Assembly: GCA_949358305.1 (NCBI GenBank)
Contig: OX442317.1
Coordinates: 3,166,186-3,230,185 of the forward strand
Source of the DNA: Strigamia acuminata
Lineage: Eukaryota; Arthropoda; Chilopoda; Geophilomorpha; Linotaeniidae
DNA length: 64,000 nt
Direction: 5' to 3'
In this document: positions 32,811 through 45,603 of the stretch, one piece after another
How positions within the stretch are numbered: the stretch's first letter is position 1
Layout of the letters: each line of letters starts with the position of its first letter
The notes under the pieces: model-generated
What the model saw: the letters and a program-made list of their open reading frames with translations, nothing else
Databases searched by the model: none
Told to the model about the DNA's origin: nothing
Translations under genes and position numbers: made by a program

Positions 32811-35800
32811 ATGAACGGCAAATCGCCCGGCGTGCCAGCTGCACCTGCCGTCAGCGTCTGCTTATCCGTCAGTCGGGGCGAGATGAGACCCGCGACCACT
32901 GCGTCCACTGCCGCTGCCCCCGCAACACCGTCCGGTTCGGCTTCGCACACCATTGACGCCATTTTGGGACTGAATCGTGAGAGGAGACGAGCCAATTTGG
33001 ACAAGGAGATGTCGGACACATCGCCCACTGGCGATTCACCTGGTTCCACCAACCCTAGTCCGTGCACGGTCATCACGTCCAATGGTTTGCATCTTTTTTT
33101 CTTTTCCTTCTCTCTTTTTCTGTCTTTCTCTCCCCCCTGCGTCCCTGCCCTTGCCCCGGCTGTGTCTCTCTTTTGTTGGGTTTTGCTTGTACGTTGAACG
33201 TGTTTCGTTTCGTCTTGCCTCTGGTTATGATCCGTTGGAGGTTCGGGTTACCGTCGAATCGAGGTTGTGTTGTGTTTGTTTGTTTGTTACGCTGGAAGAA
33301 AGATGGTTGGAGACGCGCACGCCCTCCGGCAACGAGTTTATCGTGGACGTCCATCTGACAAGGGACTAAGTCGACGTCCGACACGCAAAAGGGGCATGTC
33401 ACTCGATGTCGGTCGAATTTGATGGGTTTTAGTAGTTGCGAGTGGCTGCGATGATGATTGCTAAACTTGTTGTTGAAGCTGCACATTTTCAAACTGTAGT
33501 TATATATAATTTATATATATGGTTTTGGGGTAGTAAAAGAGATTATTGTTGGTAATAAATAAATATTTCCGATATAAATCCTATAAAACAATTGTTTTGA
33601 TTTTTTGTTCGAGGATTTCAGGGCCCTTTTCGGCCCTAATTGAAAAAGTAAGTCCAAAACAATTTTTTTTGAAAATGTTTTTTTGAGTTAACATTTTTGT
33701 TTTAGAATTATGGGCCCCCGTGATCGCTTGGGGCCCTTCTCTCGCGAGAACTCCAAGAAACTATACAAATCTGCTGATTCGGGGCCGTTTTAACCCTTTT
33801 TTAAGCTCTAATTGAAAAGAAAAAAAATATTTTGAAAAAAATTGTTGTTTTGGAATTACGGGCCCCTCACAGCCGCATGGGGCCCTTCTACGAGAACTGT
33901 GAGAACCTAAAAGTATAAAGTATACACAGCATTTATGGCTGAGTTTGTGCATTTGGTTGTGGCGGGAATAATGCAATAATGTTAACGTTAATTGTGTTTA
34001 CGGCTTATCTAACTTTTTATCGGATAAACCTCGGTATACAACTAGGAGTTATGCGAGTAAACGAGGTATGGAAAAAGAGGGCAAGCAAATGAATAATGAG
34101 ACGCATGCACGGACGCTTGGCGTGTGATTCTCTCAGGTGCAGGTTCGGATGGTGTGCGGTCGGTCATCGGGGCTCGCGAATTAATCCTGGACAACGGCCC
34201 ATCAATGTTAGCCGATAATCTTGACGGTGCGTCGTTGGCCGCAGCTAATAGAAGGGCAAATTCGCGAGAAGGGGTCCGTGAAATTCGGAACCGCAGCAGC
34301 TGGTGAGCGAAACGGCGCGTGCAAATCCCCGCACTGACAGGCGACGATTAGGGAGTAGGCGCGTGTCGGAATGTATGGCGCAGAAAAATTACAGCGACCG
34401 TCGTCTAATGAATCGACCGAAACGCACTTGGTGTGATTTTTATACCGCCATGCTTTGTACGCGGATTTTTACGCCACGGATTCGCCAACCGAGAATGGTT
34501 TCATTAATCAAACGCAAGGACGAAGCAACAAACCCACGTGTGTGCATTTGCGTGCGTGTCATAGCTAATGCAACAACCGAAGAACCGAATCAGGAGTTTC
34601 GAGAGCTGAGGTGCGAATTAAATCCATAAATGCGCCACTTTTGCCATTTATTATGCACACTAAACAGTTAGTCTTAACCTATTAGTCCTCGAACTATGGG
34701 AGAAAGCTTATTTGAGTATTTGGGTAATAATATAAATTAATTAGGAAAACATTAGAGAGTTTGCGGGATGCATTTTTCCCTTATTTTTCTCTACGTTACA
34801 CTATTTTAGTGCCATACCGTAAGGGAAAAATCTTTAGTGTATCGTTTTCAACACTAAATTAAAATATAGCGCAGCCAATCAGAATTGAGAACACTATATT
34901 GTTAGCTCTGTTCATTGCAAATGGCGATTATTTTGTTGTCCCGATCAAACACATCACAGTCATAGGTACGTAGATTGAATGATAAGTGAAGCCCAAAATT
35001 GAATTTTAGGCCCAAAACCAAACTTTATAGGCATAATAATGGAATTTTATGCAGAAATTTGCACATTTACGCCCCCAAATTGAATTTTTAGGCCCAAAAT
35101 TACTAACTGTCAGTAGTTGGCTGAAATAGTGTAGTGATAAGGGAAAAGTGCAGCCCGCAAAAACTTAATTTATCATTTTTTCCTTACACTATTTTTATAC
35201 CGTATAGTCTTTAACTGTAAGGGAAATATGCATCCCGCAAACTCTCTATTGTATATAAGAAAATCATTGTAAACTACGGTATGGGCATAATAACGACGAA
35301 AACAAGTTGTGCTTAAACACCCATATCGAATGTTTCTGTCGAGTCAAATTGTTGTTTTGAAATGTAATTTTGAATTTTTATTTGCATTGTTGTTCTGCGT
35401 CGCGACAAGAAGCGCGTGAAAGCTTCCGCTGGCACGAAAAGAGAAATGTGAACGTTGCACACTGTCACGTATCCGGAAATTGCATTACCCACTCTTGTGT
35501 ACTCATTATATCTTGACTAGAGTAAGATGAGTCACACGGGCGACGTCATTTTGAGTCAACACCAACATGGGCTTAATTAGGAAGAAATTATAAGGGGATT
35601 AAAAGGTATTTGATCATAATTAACCCTACGAGACCCGTACACCTCGCTATAACGTGGTCACGCAAAGTCACGTGTCGCACATATGCAATCACGTTTCCTT
35701 TTTGCAGCGGTCAATAAAAAAGCGCTGACGAAACGAAACAGTCGAGTTGTTCCGCATAGAGAGAGAGACTGGGCCGATCGAAAACGGTTCGCGGGGTGAC

Positions 35801-38800
35801 GGAGCCGTGAGATGCACGCGGTGGACGCGTTTCTTGCGTTGCCGAGTAACCGTGTGAAAATGCACGTGTCGGCAAAAGTGCCGTTCTCGGCTCATTATTC
35901 GCGTTAATCCCGTTACTCATTAATCAGAGCCCTTGTAAATCATTTTGTTCTTGAGGTTTGCTCGACGCTCCTTTTTTCCCCTTTCACTTTGCTCCGGGTA
36001 ATCGCCATGTGGAAAACCAATAAACGATTAGGGATTTAATGAATTGTATGATCGCATGTTGACACACGGTGGTTAATGAAGGTGTCGCTCAATAAGTGCA
36101 CAATGTGTCTGCTCTTCTCGTCCCTGAGTTGTAAGAAATATAAATGCGACGTATTGTTGACAAATTGCTGACAGGATTAGGCATTAGGTGAAAGGGGAGT
36201 GAGTGGTGAGTGTGTGTGTGTGTATAGAGGGCCGGATCAATTGAATTATTGAGTATTTCGAGAGTATTTCAGTGCCGCTAATGAAATGAATTGCTGGGAT
36301 GTTTACGGCCCATTTGCTCGTTAGGCTGCACAGGGAAGAGTCATTTTGGATGTTAATGTGTGGAATAAATTGATATAGAATGACGTTATACCCGAAACAT
36401 AATTTTTGGGCATTTTAAACGGCACATTTAAAGTTTAAACTGCGTTTCTCGGTCAAAAATGGCTGCTGTTTGGGCTGTTTTCAGTCGCAGTGGGCATGCG
36501 CACGACATTTAAACGTATTTAACTGCAAGTTAAACGTGACTTTATGAATATGTTTAACTGTAAAAGCGAAATAGCGTGTCATGATAAATTTGACCCCTGG
36601 ACTGACAATTCTTTTTAAGTACATAGCTCGTAAATAACGCAGATTTTGCAACAATTTTCTCGTGAATCTCCAGGCCCCCAAGAGAGCCATTACCAGCTCG
36701 CACACAAGGTTCTCAAACTATCCTCATTACTTTAGATGAAAAACATTCAAAAATGATCCGGGAATGATCCGATCCGACAAAACAAAGCTCTCGAAGGACG
36801 AGAGAGAGAAACTGGAACAGGAAAACTAGCGTCGGGGCTGTTGTTTAGCAACAGTGGACAAGATTGAATTTCGGTTGTTTTTTTACTTGGAATTTATGAA
36901 TTTCTTGTTATTTGTAGACGAGAATGACAGTGCACACAGCAACGGAGTCGCGTCGAATTCTCCCGACGAGAAAAGCCCCGACAGCGGGGGTAACGGTGGA
37001 GAAGGAATGGCGATGGGGCTTCAAGAAGACGGACCGAAAAAGAAACATCGGCGTAATCGGACCACATTTACTACATACCAACTCCACGAGCTGGAACGTG
37101 CGTTCGAGAAATCCCATTACCCGGATGTGTACAGCCGGGAAGAGTTGGCCATGAAGGTCAATTTGCCCGAGGTGAGGGTCCAGGTAAGACGTCTGACCAT
37201 CGTTAACCGCAAAAAAAAAATACAAATTTTTATTTTGCCATTTGCCCCAAAAAAACGCAAAAAAGAGTGTTTTGCACGTGTTTAGGACGGGCGACGGGGG
37301 GGAAATGGAGTTAGCGAGGTTTTGTTTGGGAGGGAGGGGGCTGTGAACACGCACGAGACCGTGAGGATGGTCCTCGTTACAAATTAATGGGCACTTCATT
37401 TTGCTCCAGCTGGGAGAGCCATAATCTATTAATTGCCAGTGTATCGTGGCTCCGTGAGGCAAAGAGATGGGTGGGGATGGGGGGGTATCTAATGTCCAGA
37501 TCAGTGCGCGGCGTGGGAAACGCACGCGCACCACGCAATCATTCAACCACGCACGCGCGACGAGGATCGATGCGACGGGGGTGTCATGAACAGACGGAGT
37601 TTGTCTTGCGCAGGCGTTGTTCCCCGATAACCTTTGGTTGAAGGCGAGCGTGATGGCTTATTAGAAAAGCGATTAGGCTCTAATAAAGGCTCAATTAAGG
37701 ATTTGTTTATGTGGAAATGATAGTTTGGTCTGTTGCGCGATTTAATTGAAGGGTTCGGTCAGCGTTTTATTACGTCGCACGAGGGAATACGGTGTGTATT
37801 GCAGACGCAGAAATGGGCCTTTTATATACCGCTAAATTTATTGCGCAGATAAATTTAAAACGTTACTTCAAGGTGATGTATTTTCGTGTTGATGGAGGTT
37901 CGAATGATTTTCAATTATAACGGCTCAGGGGCCCCCGAAACAAAAACAAACAGAAAAACATGAAAAATTTAATTAATGTTTGGATTTTATCATTTTAAGG
38001 GCCGGATAGAACGAAGTGAAATAAATTGAAACGAGTTTTCTTGATTTTATTAATAAACGGGTATGGGAAAACGTCCATATTGCTTTCTGATTATCTCGCC
38101 TTTATCCGACCATAAAAGCGACAAAAGCAAACACTTGGCAGACTCTTTATTATCATTTTAATTTTAATTTTTGCGCCGCTTCTCGGGTTGAGCAAATTGG
38201 CATTTGCCATACACAGCAGACGCCACTTCTCCCCCATTTTTGTTTTCCGCCATGTCGGAAACGAGGCCTCGAGCTGACACGTGTTTGACAAGGTGTGTCA
38301 TCACCAATCGGTGATTACAATCGCGTGCGAGTGCGGGCCCTGATTTCTCTATCGATCGTTTTTGATTCAAAGAAACATTTTGTTTCTGCTTCACCTGCAT
38401 TGTTGGACAGGTGTTGTGTCCATAAACAAACCGTGAATGCCGTCCCCTTGAATGCCCCTCGTTTGGCTGACCACAACTCCACCTCTTTGAATCAAACGCT
38501 CTTTGACAGGTGAGTTAGCAATGGAGGGTTATTGAGAGAGAGAGAGAGAGCGGCCAACGAACGGAACGAGGGGTGTTCGGGGTTGCCCAGTCGATTCACC
38601 TTTAACGCATGTTGTTTACCACACCAAAATTATGGGCTGCGGAGCCGGAAGTTGCCTCAAATGACGTCACTAGACACACTAGTACTATGTTTACATGCGA
38701 GGAATATTTCGAGTGAGATGAAATGACGAGGATTATTCGAGTAGTGAATAATCCCTCGCAAAAGGTTGTTTAATTCGAGTGAACTCGAACTATTTTTATT

Positions 38801-41295
38801 GCGCATGCGTGCATCGACTAATGGGGATCGCGAATTATTTTCCACATGTAAACGCAACAATTTGATCGCGAATTATTCACCACTCGAAATATTCGGTGCA
38901 TGTAAACGTAGTATATGACTGAAGGAAGTAATTTACGTTAAAAAAAGTTGTGAAAGATACGTCGGTTGCAAATTAACATGCAATTTACATCCCTAGACAA
39001 CAATAAAGCTATTCAATTAACTAAACCTGTGTCTTTGGTCGTATTTCGGTGGATAATCATCGTGTGTGTTGCGTTCAGCGTCTCGTGGCTCTCCCCAACC
39101 ACTCACACACTGCGTGATGTCATTTTTGAGACATAAAAATGGCGTTCAAATCTCTGCGTAATGGTTTTAGTTTCGAATCAGAGTCGTAATTAATTCTACG
39201 GTGGAATTAGATGTAGAAATGAACGGGTAATTCGGAATTTGGCCGACGACGTTGTGGGCGATTTGTGAGATGAAAGAAGAAAATAATTTTTTTTTTATTG
39301 TACGAGATGATGGACATTGAGTGACCGGAAGTGATTTTGAGTGTTGGCCAGATGACGTGTTTTTGAGAAATGCGGCCATCTGTCGTGAGAATTTGAGTGG
39401 AATTTGCGGTTGTGGAAAATGGACGGGGGTCGAAATTCTAATTCACGTTGGAGGGGGTCCTCGAAGATGGGAGTCGACAAAAGTGGTGGCAAAACATGTC
39501 GACGAACCTTTTATGAATATTTAATTTCCTCTCATGCAACAATAGAGCGCAAATGGGATTTTAATGAACGTGTTGGGGTCGCTAAAGAGGGTGGAGTCAT
39601 TCGAACGCGTCCCTATAGCGAGGGTCTTAAGCTCTTTAATTGGTGATTAACGCGTTCGCCCGAAGCGACGGGGGCACTTCGAATCAAGTTAGGTGATTTC
39701 ACTGAAAAGTTAAATGTGTTTTGATGAAAAATGTTTACGGAGTTTTTACTCTTTCCCGCTCCCCGCTCCCCGCTCTCGCCATCCCCCCCAGTCGACGCTG
39801 CTGCGCTCCCGCTTGTCCAATTAGGGGGTCCGCCGATTCAATTTGCCGCCAAAATGGATCCGCGAGACTGGTTTTGTGGTGAATCGATGGGGCGCATGCG
39901 CAGTTTGCGTTTATTCGCTTGTTTGCACAATTATCTGGAAATGATGAAATGGCGGCCGGCAACGCGCACTCTTTTCGCCCATTCGCAACAAGTTACCATT
40001 TTTTTTCCACCATTTTTTTTCTTTATATCTATCTATCTGTCTATCTATCTTTTTTTTATTTTTTTTATTTTTTTTGGTTTCGAATGCGAAAAATTGTGTT
40101 TTATCGTTATTTTCACTCGAGTTGGCAATTAAAGGGGGGGGGGGGGGGCAATGTAGACGCAGCATGATTTTTTTGATGTTTTCTGGAATTGAATTTAGCA
40201 ACTAAACAGCTGTGATTGGTTTATAGTCGGGTTGGTTTTTGATTGGGCTCGAAATTGGCGCAGGAAATGGGAAAACGTTCGGCTCAAATTTCTGGTAATC
40301 GTTTGAGTAAACAAATGGAATTACCTCTTAGTTGGTAATCCGAGGATATGGGAGGGCACGCAGAGAAAGAATGCACGGAATGGCAAGTTTTAAGAGGTTA
40401 AAAAGGACCGGTTGCTTTACAACTGGTTTCTATTTTTTTCTTACCAGGGGTGAGGGGGTTGTGCGAGTGAACCAAAGGTCATGCAAAACAAAAACCCAAA
40501 CAATTAAACGCTTAACATTAATCAATTGGACTCATATTTTTGACGTAGGGGCCCCAAATTGACCCATTTATCAAATTTAAAACATTCATCTGGGCCCCAT
40601 CTGTCCCCCAGACAAATAAAAAATTCCATTTTTGGCGTAGGGGCCCTAAAAGTGACCTATTTATCAAATTTAAAACATTTATCGGAGTGAGGTGAAGGCC
40701 CCTGGGCCCCATCTGTCTTCTAGACAAATAAAAAATTCTATTTTTGACTTAGGGGCCCCAAATTGACCCTTTTATTGAACTAAAAAAATTATTTCTGGTT
40801 TTCGGAGTGAGTTGGAGGCCCCTGGGCCCCATCTGATCTCGAAGCAAATGGTTAAATTAGATTTTTGACGTAGGGGCTCTAAAAGTGACCCATGACTACC
40901 TTTTTTTTTATTATTATCAGGTTTGGTTCCAAAACCGAAGGGCTAAATGGAGACGTCAGGAGAAGATGGAGAGCAACGCTCTTCGGCTCCACGAATACCC
41001 GATGACGGCCCTGGCCCGTGGATCCGTCGGCCACGGCGTTCTGAGCGGGACCCCGCTGCCGCTCGACCCGTGGCTCACTCCGCCCATCCTCAACACACTT
41101 CCGGGTTTCTTGGCGCACCCGCACACCTCGTACCCGAGTTTTCTCACGTCCCCCGTGCCAATGCCGCCCGCCTCGAGTCCGCCGTCGCCGAAAATCTCCT
41201 CGGACGACGTGGACCCACGCAGCTCGAGCATCGTGTCGCTCCGACTCAAGGCCAAGGAACACCTCGAGAGTATCAGCAAAAATCTGCAACTTTAG
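32811..41295 (+). CDS. Rx: Retinal homeobox protein Rx/Rax (paired class), complete
   Basis: Transcription factor of the Rx family, which in other animals acts in eye and anterior brain development. Three exons, 32811-33084, 36918-37183 and 40921-41295, join in frame to 304 aa. Introns are phase 1 and phase 0, the second falling between homeodomain residues 46 and 47. Domains: an octapeptide-like repressor motif HTIDAILGL at residues 46-54; the homeodomain at 135-194, with [19 protein letters not shown], Gln50 and [14 protein letters not shown]; and a C-terminal OAR motif, [16 protein letters not shown] (281-296). Octapeptide plus OAR plus this homeodomain is diagnostic of Rx. The start is the first in-frame Met in a GC-rich exon. 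The first donor (AATG|GTTTGC) is weaker than usual but is the only nearby phase-1 site that restores the frame. Its head faces otp and its tail faces hbn. Confidence 0.95.
33600..33915. repeat. Two diverged tandem copies of a gggccc-rich unit (about 160-175 bp)
   Basis: The order of phrases gatttc(a/g)gggcc, ctaattgaaaa, gaaaatgtt, ttttggaattacgggcccc and ggggcccttct...cgagaact occurs twice, around 33613-33750 and 33776-33895, with many differences between copies. It is non-coding. Confidence 0.65.
34755..35246. mobile_element. MITE with GAGAGTTTGCGGGATGCAT ends (492 bp)
   Basis: The left end GAGAGTTTGCGGGATGCAT and the right end ATGCATCCCGCAAACTCTC are perfect 19-bp inverted repeats, extending more loosely to 30 bp (ttttcccttat against taagggaaat). 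TA lies on both sides (34753-34754 and 35247-35248), as for Tc1/mariner-type insertion. A third copy of the end, aagggaaaagtgcagcccgcaaa, sits inside at about 35140-35162, so the right part may be duplicated. There is no coding sequence. It lies in Rx intron 1. Confidence 0.8.
38685..38911. mobile_element. MITE with CTATGTTTACATGC ends (227 bp)
   Basis: The left end CTATGTTTACATGC and the right end GCATGTAAACGTAG are inverted copies with one mismatch. Inward, aatatttcgagtg (38701-38713) matches cactcgaaatatt (38881-38893) in inverted form. TA dinucleotides flank it (38683-38684 and 38912-38913). Further clusters of cgagt/actcg and attattc/gaataat lie inside. The end sequence is related to that of the 21297-21996 element. 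Non-coding, in Rx intron 2. Confidence 0.75.
40543..40880. repeat. Tandem 92-121 bp units ending next to Rx exon 3
   Basis: The phrase acgtaggggccc(c/t)aaa starts units near 40543, 40635, 40747 and 40868. Between them recur tttatcaaatttaaaacatt, ctgggccccatctg and agacaaataaaaaattc. The last partial unit ends about 40 bp before the Rx exon 3 acceptor, so the array may sit over the branch-point region. Confidence 0.75.
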
Positions 41296-41335
41296 TTTTA
41301 CGTGCGGACACACTTTGACTTTGGTGTGAAGTGGC

Positions 41336-41603
41336 AATAAATGGTGCAATCGGACGCCTTTTCGGACACATTTGCGGCCATTTTTTCTTCTCCCACCATC
41401 ACAAACCATTCCTCGATTCAATCGGACCAATTGGACGCCGGGGTTGTGGACCATTTGATGCTGATTGGCTGGTGACTTTGCGCCAATGGACAGCCATGTT
41501 TGGCTTACAGTTTGTGAGTGTGACTGTGAGTGTATGTAATGTATGTTTGTCGAGATTTCATTTTTCCTTTTTTTCTTCTTTTTTCTTTGTCTCGATGAAT
41601 AAA
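41336..41603 (+). terminator. Polyadenylation signals after Rx
   Basis: AATAAA occurs at 41336-41341 and at 41598-41603. The second is followed within 30 nt by a T/G-rich stretch (ggacttgtgtcagtg), so it is the likelier main site. The 3' UTR would then be about 0.3 kb. Confidence 0.5.
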
Positions 41604-44600
41604 GAAGTCGATACTTTGGACTTGTGTCAGTGAAATCGCGCTTTTGAAAATTTAATTTTTAATATATGCTGGTCTGGTCGTCGAACCATTGGGTTTTTGG
41701 AAGCGGGAGGGAAAATTTTTTCTTTTTTGGTTTTTTTTTTTTAGGTGTAAAATTAGTTTTTTAGTTGTTTTGTGATATGAGTTGAGAATCGATTTTTTTT
41801 TTTTTTATGAAAGTGATTAAATTTGAAAATTGCGAAATTTAATTGGATTTTTCTTAATTTTTAATTCCGTAATTTCAGGGTTTGGTTTTACTGGTTTTTC
41901 AATATGTCTGTTTGCGTAAACTGCGATTTGCCGGATTGGTTTGAATAGAGCTTGAATTAATCATCACTGATGTATATTTAAGGTAAGTTAATTAGTAATA
42001 AGCTAAGCTATACGGAAAACATCGTAATTTAAGGTTGTTATTGATAACTTTCAAGTGTATATATGAAAATAGGTGCCAATTATAGACAAAACAAATAGTA
42101 AACGCTTTCGGCCTTCAAAAACTCCACATAATTTGTCATAATTTGCGTAATTTTTTTTTTGTTTTTTTTTGGTATTTGGTAATGAATTACCAAAAAATCT
42201 GACACAATTGGCATAATTTTGCTGTTATTTCAATTTGCCATTTGGATTATGCGAAAAACTGGATAAAATTCAATTTACTATAAAAAAAATTGGGTATTTT
42301 GTATACAACATACCCAAAATATTTTCAGTATTTTCCCACCATGGGTCTTTTAAAACTCTCCTTCATAAATTTTTATTTCGTCAACATTTTGAGTATTTGG
42401 TATAACATACCCAAAATATAACAAAACCTACACAAAAATTACCAAAAATCACCAAAAAAATTACAAAAATTACCAAAAATTACCAAAAATATTCCCAATA
42501 ATCACCAAAAAATAGAGCAAAAATTACCAAAAAATTAGCAAAAAATAATAGCAAAAAATTAGCAAAACATATCAAGTTGACCAACTAGCCCACGATGCAT
42601 AATGAAATGAAACGATCAGCCATTGGCAATCTATTCACCCGCCATTATCCTCGCAAACAAAAAAACTATCTGCAATCTCAATCTGCTACAAACTTGTACC
42701 GAAACGTAACACGATTCTAGTCCGTTACAAGCAGCTGTTGACAAACCCCTCCCCCTTTCCCCCCATTCATTCCTACCATCCCGAGTTATTATGTAACCAT
42801 ACACTGCTACCCCAACAGGCAACAGACGGCTCCACGCCCACGCATGGGCGTTGGTTGCACTCCACGACCCCGGATCGATAATCCAACTCTCTCGTATCAA
42901 TACCGTCTCTCTCTCGTCATGGCCGCCGATAAGTCTCGTAAAGTGCTTGAGCAACCCAATTTCCAAGCATGCAAGGCCGTGCGAATGGCCGGACCCATGG
43001 GTGCTCCTACACCTTGGCACAATAGCGGCGTATCGGGCCAACAGGCGGCTTAGTCCCGGCCTAATCCGCTTCCTTCCACTTGCACGGGCGCGGACCAAAG
43101 CCTCCCCGAGTTAATGGATGCTGACGGGGGTTGCAACTCGACGAACACTCGGCTCCCTCCGCCTCTATTTTTACGGGCTAGAAACACTTGAAACTTCTTT
43201 GACACCCGATCCACCTCTGCATCTGTCTCGCGCATGGCTTCCCCCGTTGTGTCGTCAACCGGAAGTGCCTGTTTAACACGGGTTTTACGTTTTAAGTATC
43301 GATCGATGGATGTGTAAGGCAGAAAAAAAAAAAAAAAATTTCTTTTTTTCTTATATACGTCGATTGGGCTCATCGATCCGTTTCGTAATCCACGTGTAGC
43401 GAGTGGGTCCCCGGTGACAAATTAATAATCGGGCGAACCGGAAGGCCCGTGCTTTGCTCGCCTCTCGGCATCGCGGATCAAATATAGGCGAGGGGGATTC
43501 GGAGGGCATCAATCCCCCTGTTGGCAAATGTTTGGTGTGTTGGGTTTGACATGATGAGAAGATGATGGTGTTCGAAAGTAATTTGCACAAAGGGGGGACC
43601 CTTTGGTCAATAAAATATGGGTGTATGTATAATGGCGGTTTATTCTTTTTTATTGCTTGACCTACATGTGTAAAATTTGCATTTTTTTATTTTTAAAATT
43701 TGTATAAATTATCCGCTTTTGTCGCTTGAAAAAGAGTTTTTGTGTGTAAACAGACACCAAAAAGTGGTTTAAGCCTGGTTTTGGTTTTTAACGATAAATT
43801 CAAAATGGCGTGTAGAAAAATAAATTCAATTACGTTTTTACACGATTTCTTTTGATTTGTTTGGCTTTTTTCTGTAAAAACAGAATTGGGTGTATTTATC
43901 CTTCACGGACCCATATGTAGAGAGAAATTGGCCACTAATTGCGTTGTTGGGTGTTTTTTTTCGGTTCACTTACCCAATTAATCAACGTAAAATGAAATTA
44001 CGTTGCGTTGATTATAAATCTTGTGCCAATTAGGCTTAAAAAATAGATAGCAAAGCGGACGTTTGAATATTAAAGATGTGTGCACCGCGGACAGCTACTT
44101 TGCGCTTAATGGGCCAAGACGGGCGGGATAATTGGTACTTTGTGTTGGTGGAACCAGTCGAGCCAATCACGAATGGAAGCGAGGGGGTCGTTCAATGACT
44201 CCCCTGCTCTCCTCTCCTCTCCTTTGCTTTCCACTCACTCTCTTTAATTCCTTGAAATTATCTTAGTCGATCATGTCTTTCTTAAGCCGGATTAAAGGGG
44301 GAGCTATTAAGTCTATTGGTGGTAAAAGTGCTTTATGATTGCTACAAAACGCCCTATGTCGGCTAATAATAAACTCACAAAACAAAGTACACCAAATTTT
44401 AACCAAATTTCATTAATTTTTAACCAAATTTCACTAATTTCAAACAATTTCAAGCAAATTTTACCAATTTCAAACAAATTTCACCAATTTTTAACCCAAA
44501 TTTCACCAATTTTCAACCCAAATTTCACCAATTTTCAACCCAAATTTCACCAATTTTCAACCCAAATTTCACCAATTTTCAACCCAAATTTCACCAATTT

Positions 44601-45603
44601 TCAACCTAAATTTTAACCCAAATTTCACCAATTTTTAACCCAATTTTCACCAATTTTCCACCCAAATTACACCAATTTTCAACCCAAATTCCACCAATTT
44701 TCAACCCAAATTTCACCAATTTTCAACCCAAATTTCACCAAATTTTACTCAATTTCGACCAAATTTCAAATTTTTTACCATTTTTACCATTTGTGACGTC
44801 AGAAATTGTCGATTTTCTCGTTGTTCCTTGAAAATTGCAATCAAAAATTGACCATTGAATGCAAAAAATTATCATATTTAGACTTGAGTCCACTGGGGTT
44901 GATGAAGAACAAAAGAGAATAGTTTTGTGTGGTTGTGAGCTGCGGGGGTCCATGAATGAGACATGATCTCAGTGTCATTTTTGGTTTGGTCCTCGACTTG
45001 TATTCCAAAGCCGTGCAGCAAATATTGACTCTGCAATGAATTAATTTCTCATGTGGCTCAAACCCCTACTTGCATGACCCTTCCCCAAACCTCTCAATAC
45101 TCGCGACCCCTCTTCGCAGGTAAATATTGACTCGTTCCATTCACTCATTAGAACGAAAGACGCCATCTTGCAAACTTCCCCTCGCCCAACACGCCCCTTC
45201 TTTTACTACTCTGATAAGATCAAAAATTTGCATCTCACCTGGTACCAGCAAGGGATGGCGAGGGGTGGCCGGGGATAAGGGTAATTGAATTTGCTGACAC
45301 CCGAATCCGCCTTAACTCGCCATACAATTCATACAAATAGAGAATAGAGGGCGCTTTTCCCTCTTTACAACGAATCAAGTTGCTCCATCGCCTTCATTCA
45401 ACTTTCCCCTTCTTCTGTGCGAGGACCCTAATTACTCACTTTTATGAATCCCCCTAGTGTTTAAATTTGTCAATTTTTTTATTTTTTTTTTATTTTTATT
45501 CAAACGAGGTTCAATATTTATTTTTTTTAATAATATAAATTTTTATTACAGAAATTTTTTTTATTTTATTTTATTTTATTTTTAAATATAAATTTGTATA
45601 GTT
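41604..45603. other. Intergenic between the 3' ends of Rx and hbn
   Basis: Rx and hbn converge here. 42140-42560 is rich in caaaaattaccaaaa phrases. 44394-44760 is a tandem array (listed separately). Many TTTATT sites at about 45515-45590 could serve as minus-strand polyadenylation signals for hbn. No gene was recognised. Confidence 0.5.
44394..44760. repeat. 22-bp tandem repeat
   Basis: The unit aaatttcaccaattttcaac(cc) is repeated about 12-15 times, nearly exact in the middle and diverged at both ends. It gives an open frame with the repeating sense NFTNFQPKF that is not a gene. Confidence 0.9.

Larger units (their letters stand above)
33085..36917 (+). other. First intron of Rx (3.8 kb)
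   Basis: Holds the duplicated gggccc-rich block at 33600-33915 and the MITE at 34755-35246, both listed separately. A gt microsatellite is at about 36207-36223. No exon of another gene was recognised. Confidence 0.7.
37184..40920 (+). other. Second intron of Rx (3.7 kb)
   Basis: Splits the Rx homeodomain. It contains the MITE at 38685-38911 and the repeats at 40543-40880, listed separately, plus an AG microsatellite at about 38534-38550. No other gene was recognised. Confidence 0.7.

Noticed and set aside
32516-33082. 188-codon minus-strand open frame over the Rx first exon
   Set aside because: It is the shadow of the GC-rich Rx exon 1 and promoter. The plus strand carries the octapeptide and splices to the homeodomain.
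44335-44616. Open frame with repeated Asn-Phe-Gln-Pro-Lys-Phe
   Set aside because: Produced entirely by the 22-bp tandem array. There is no start context or splice signal.
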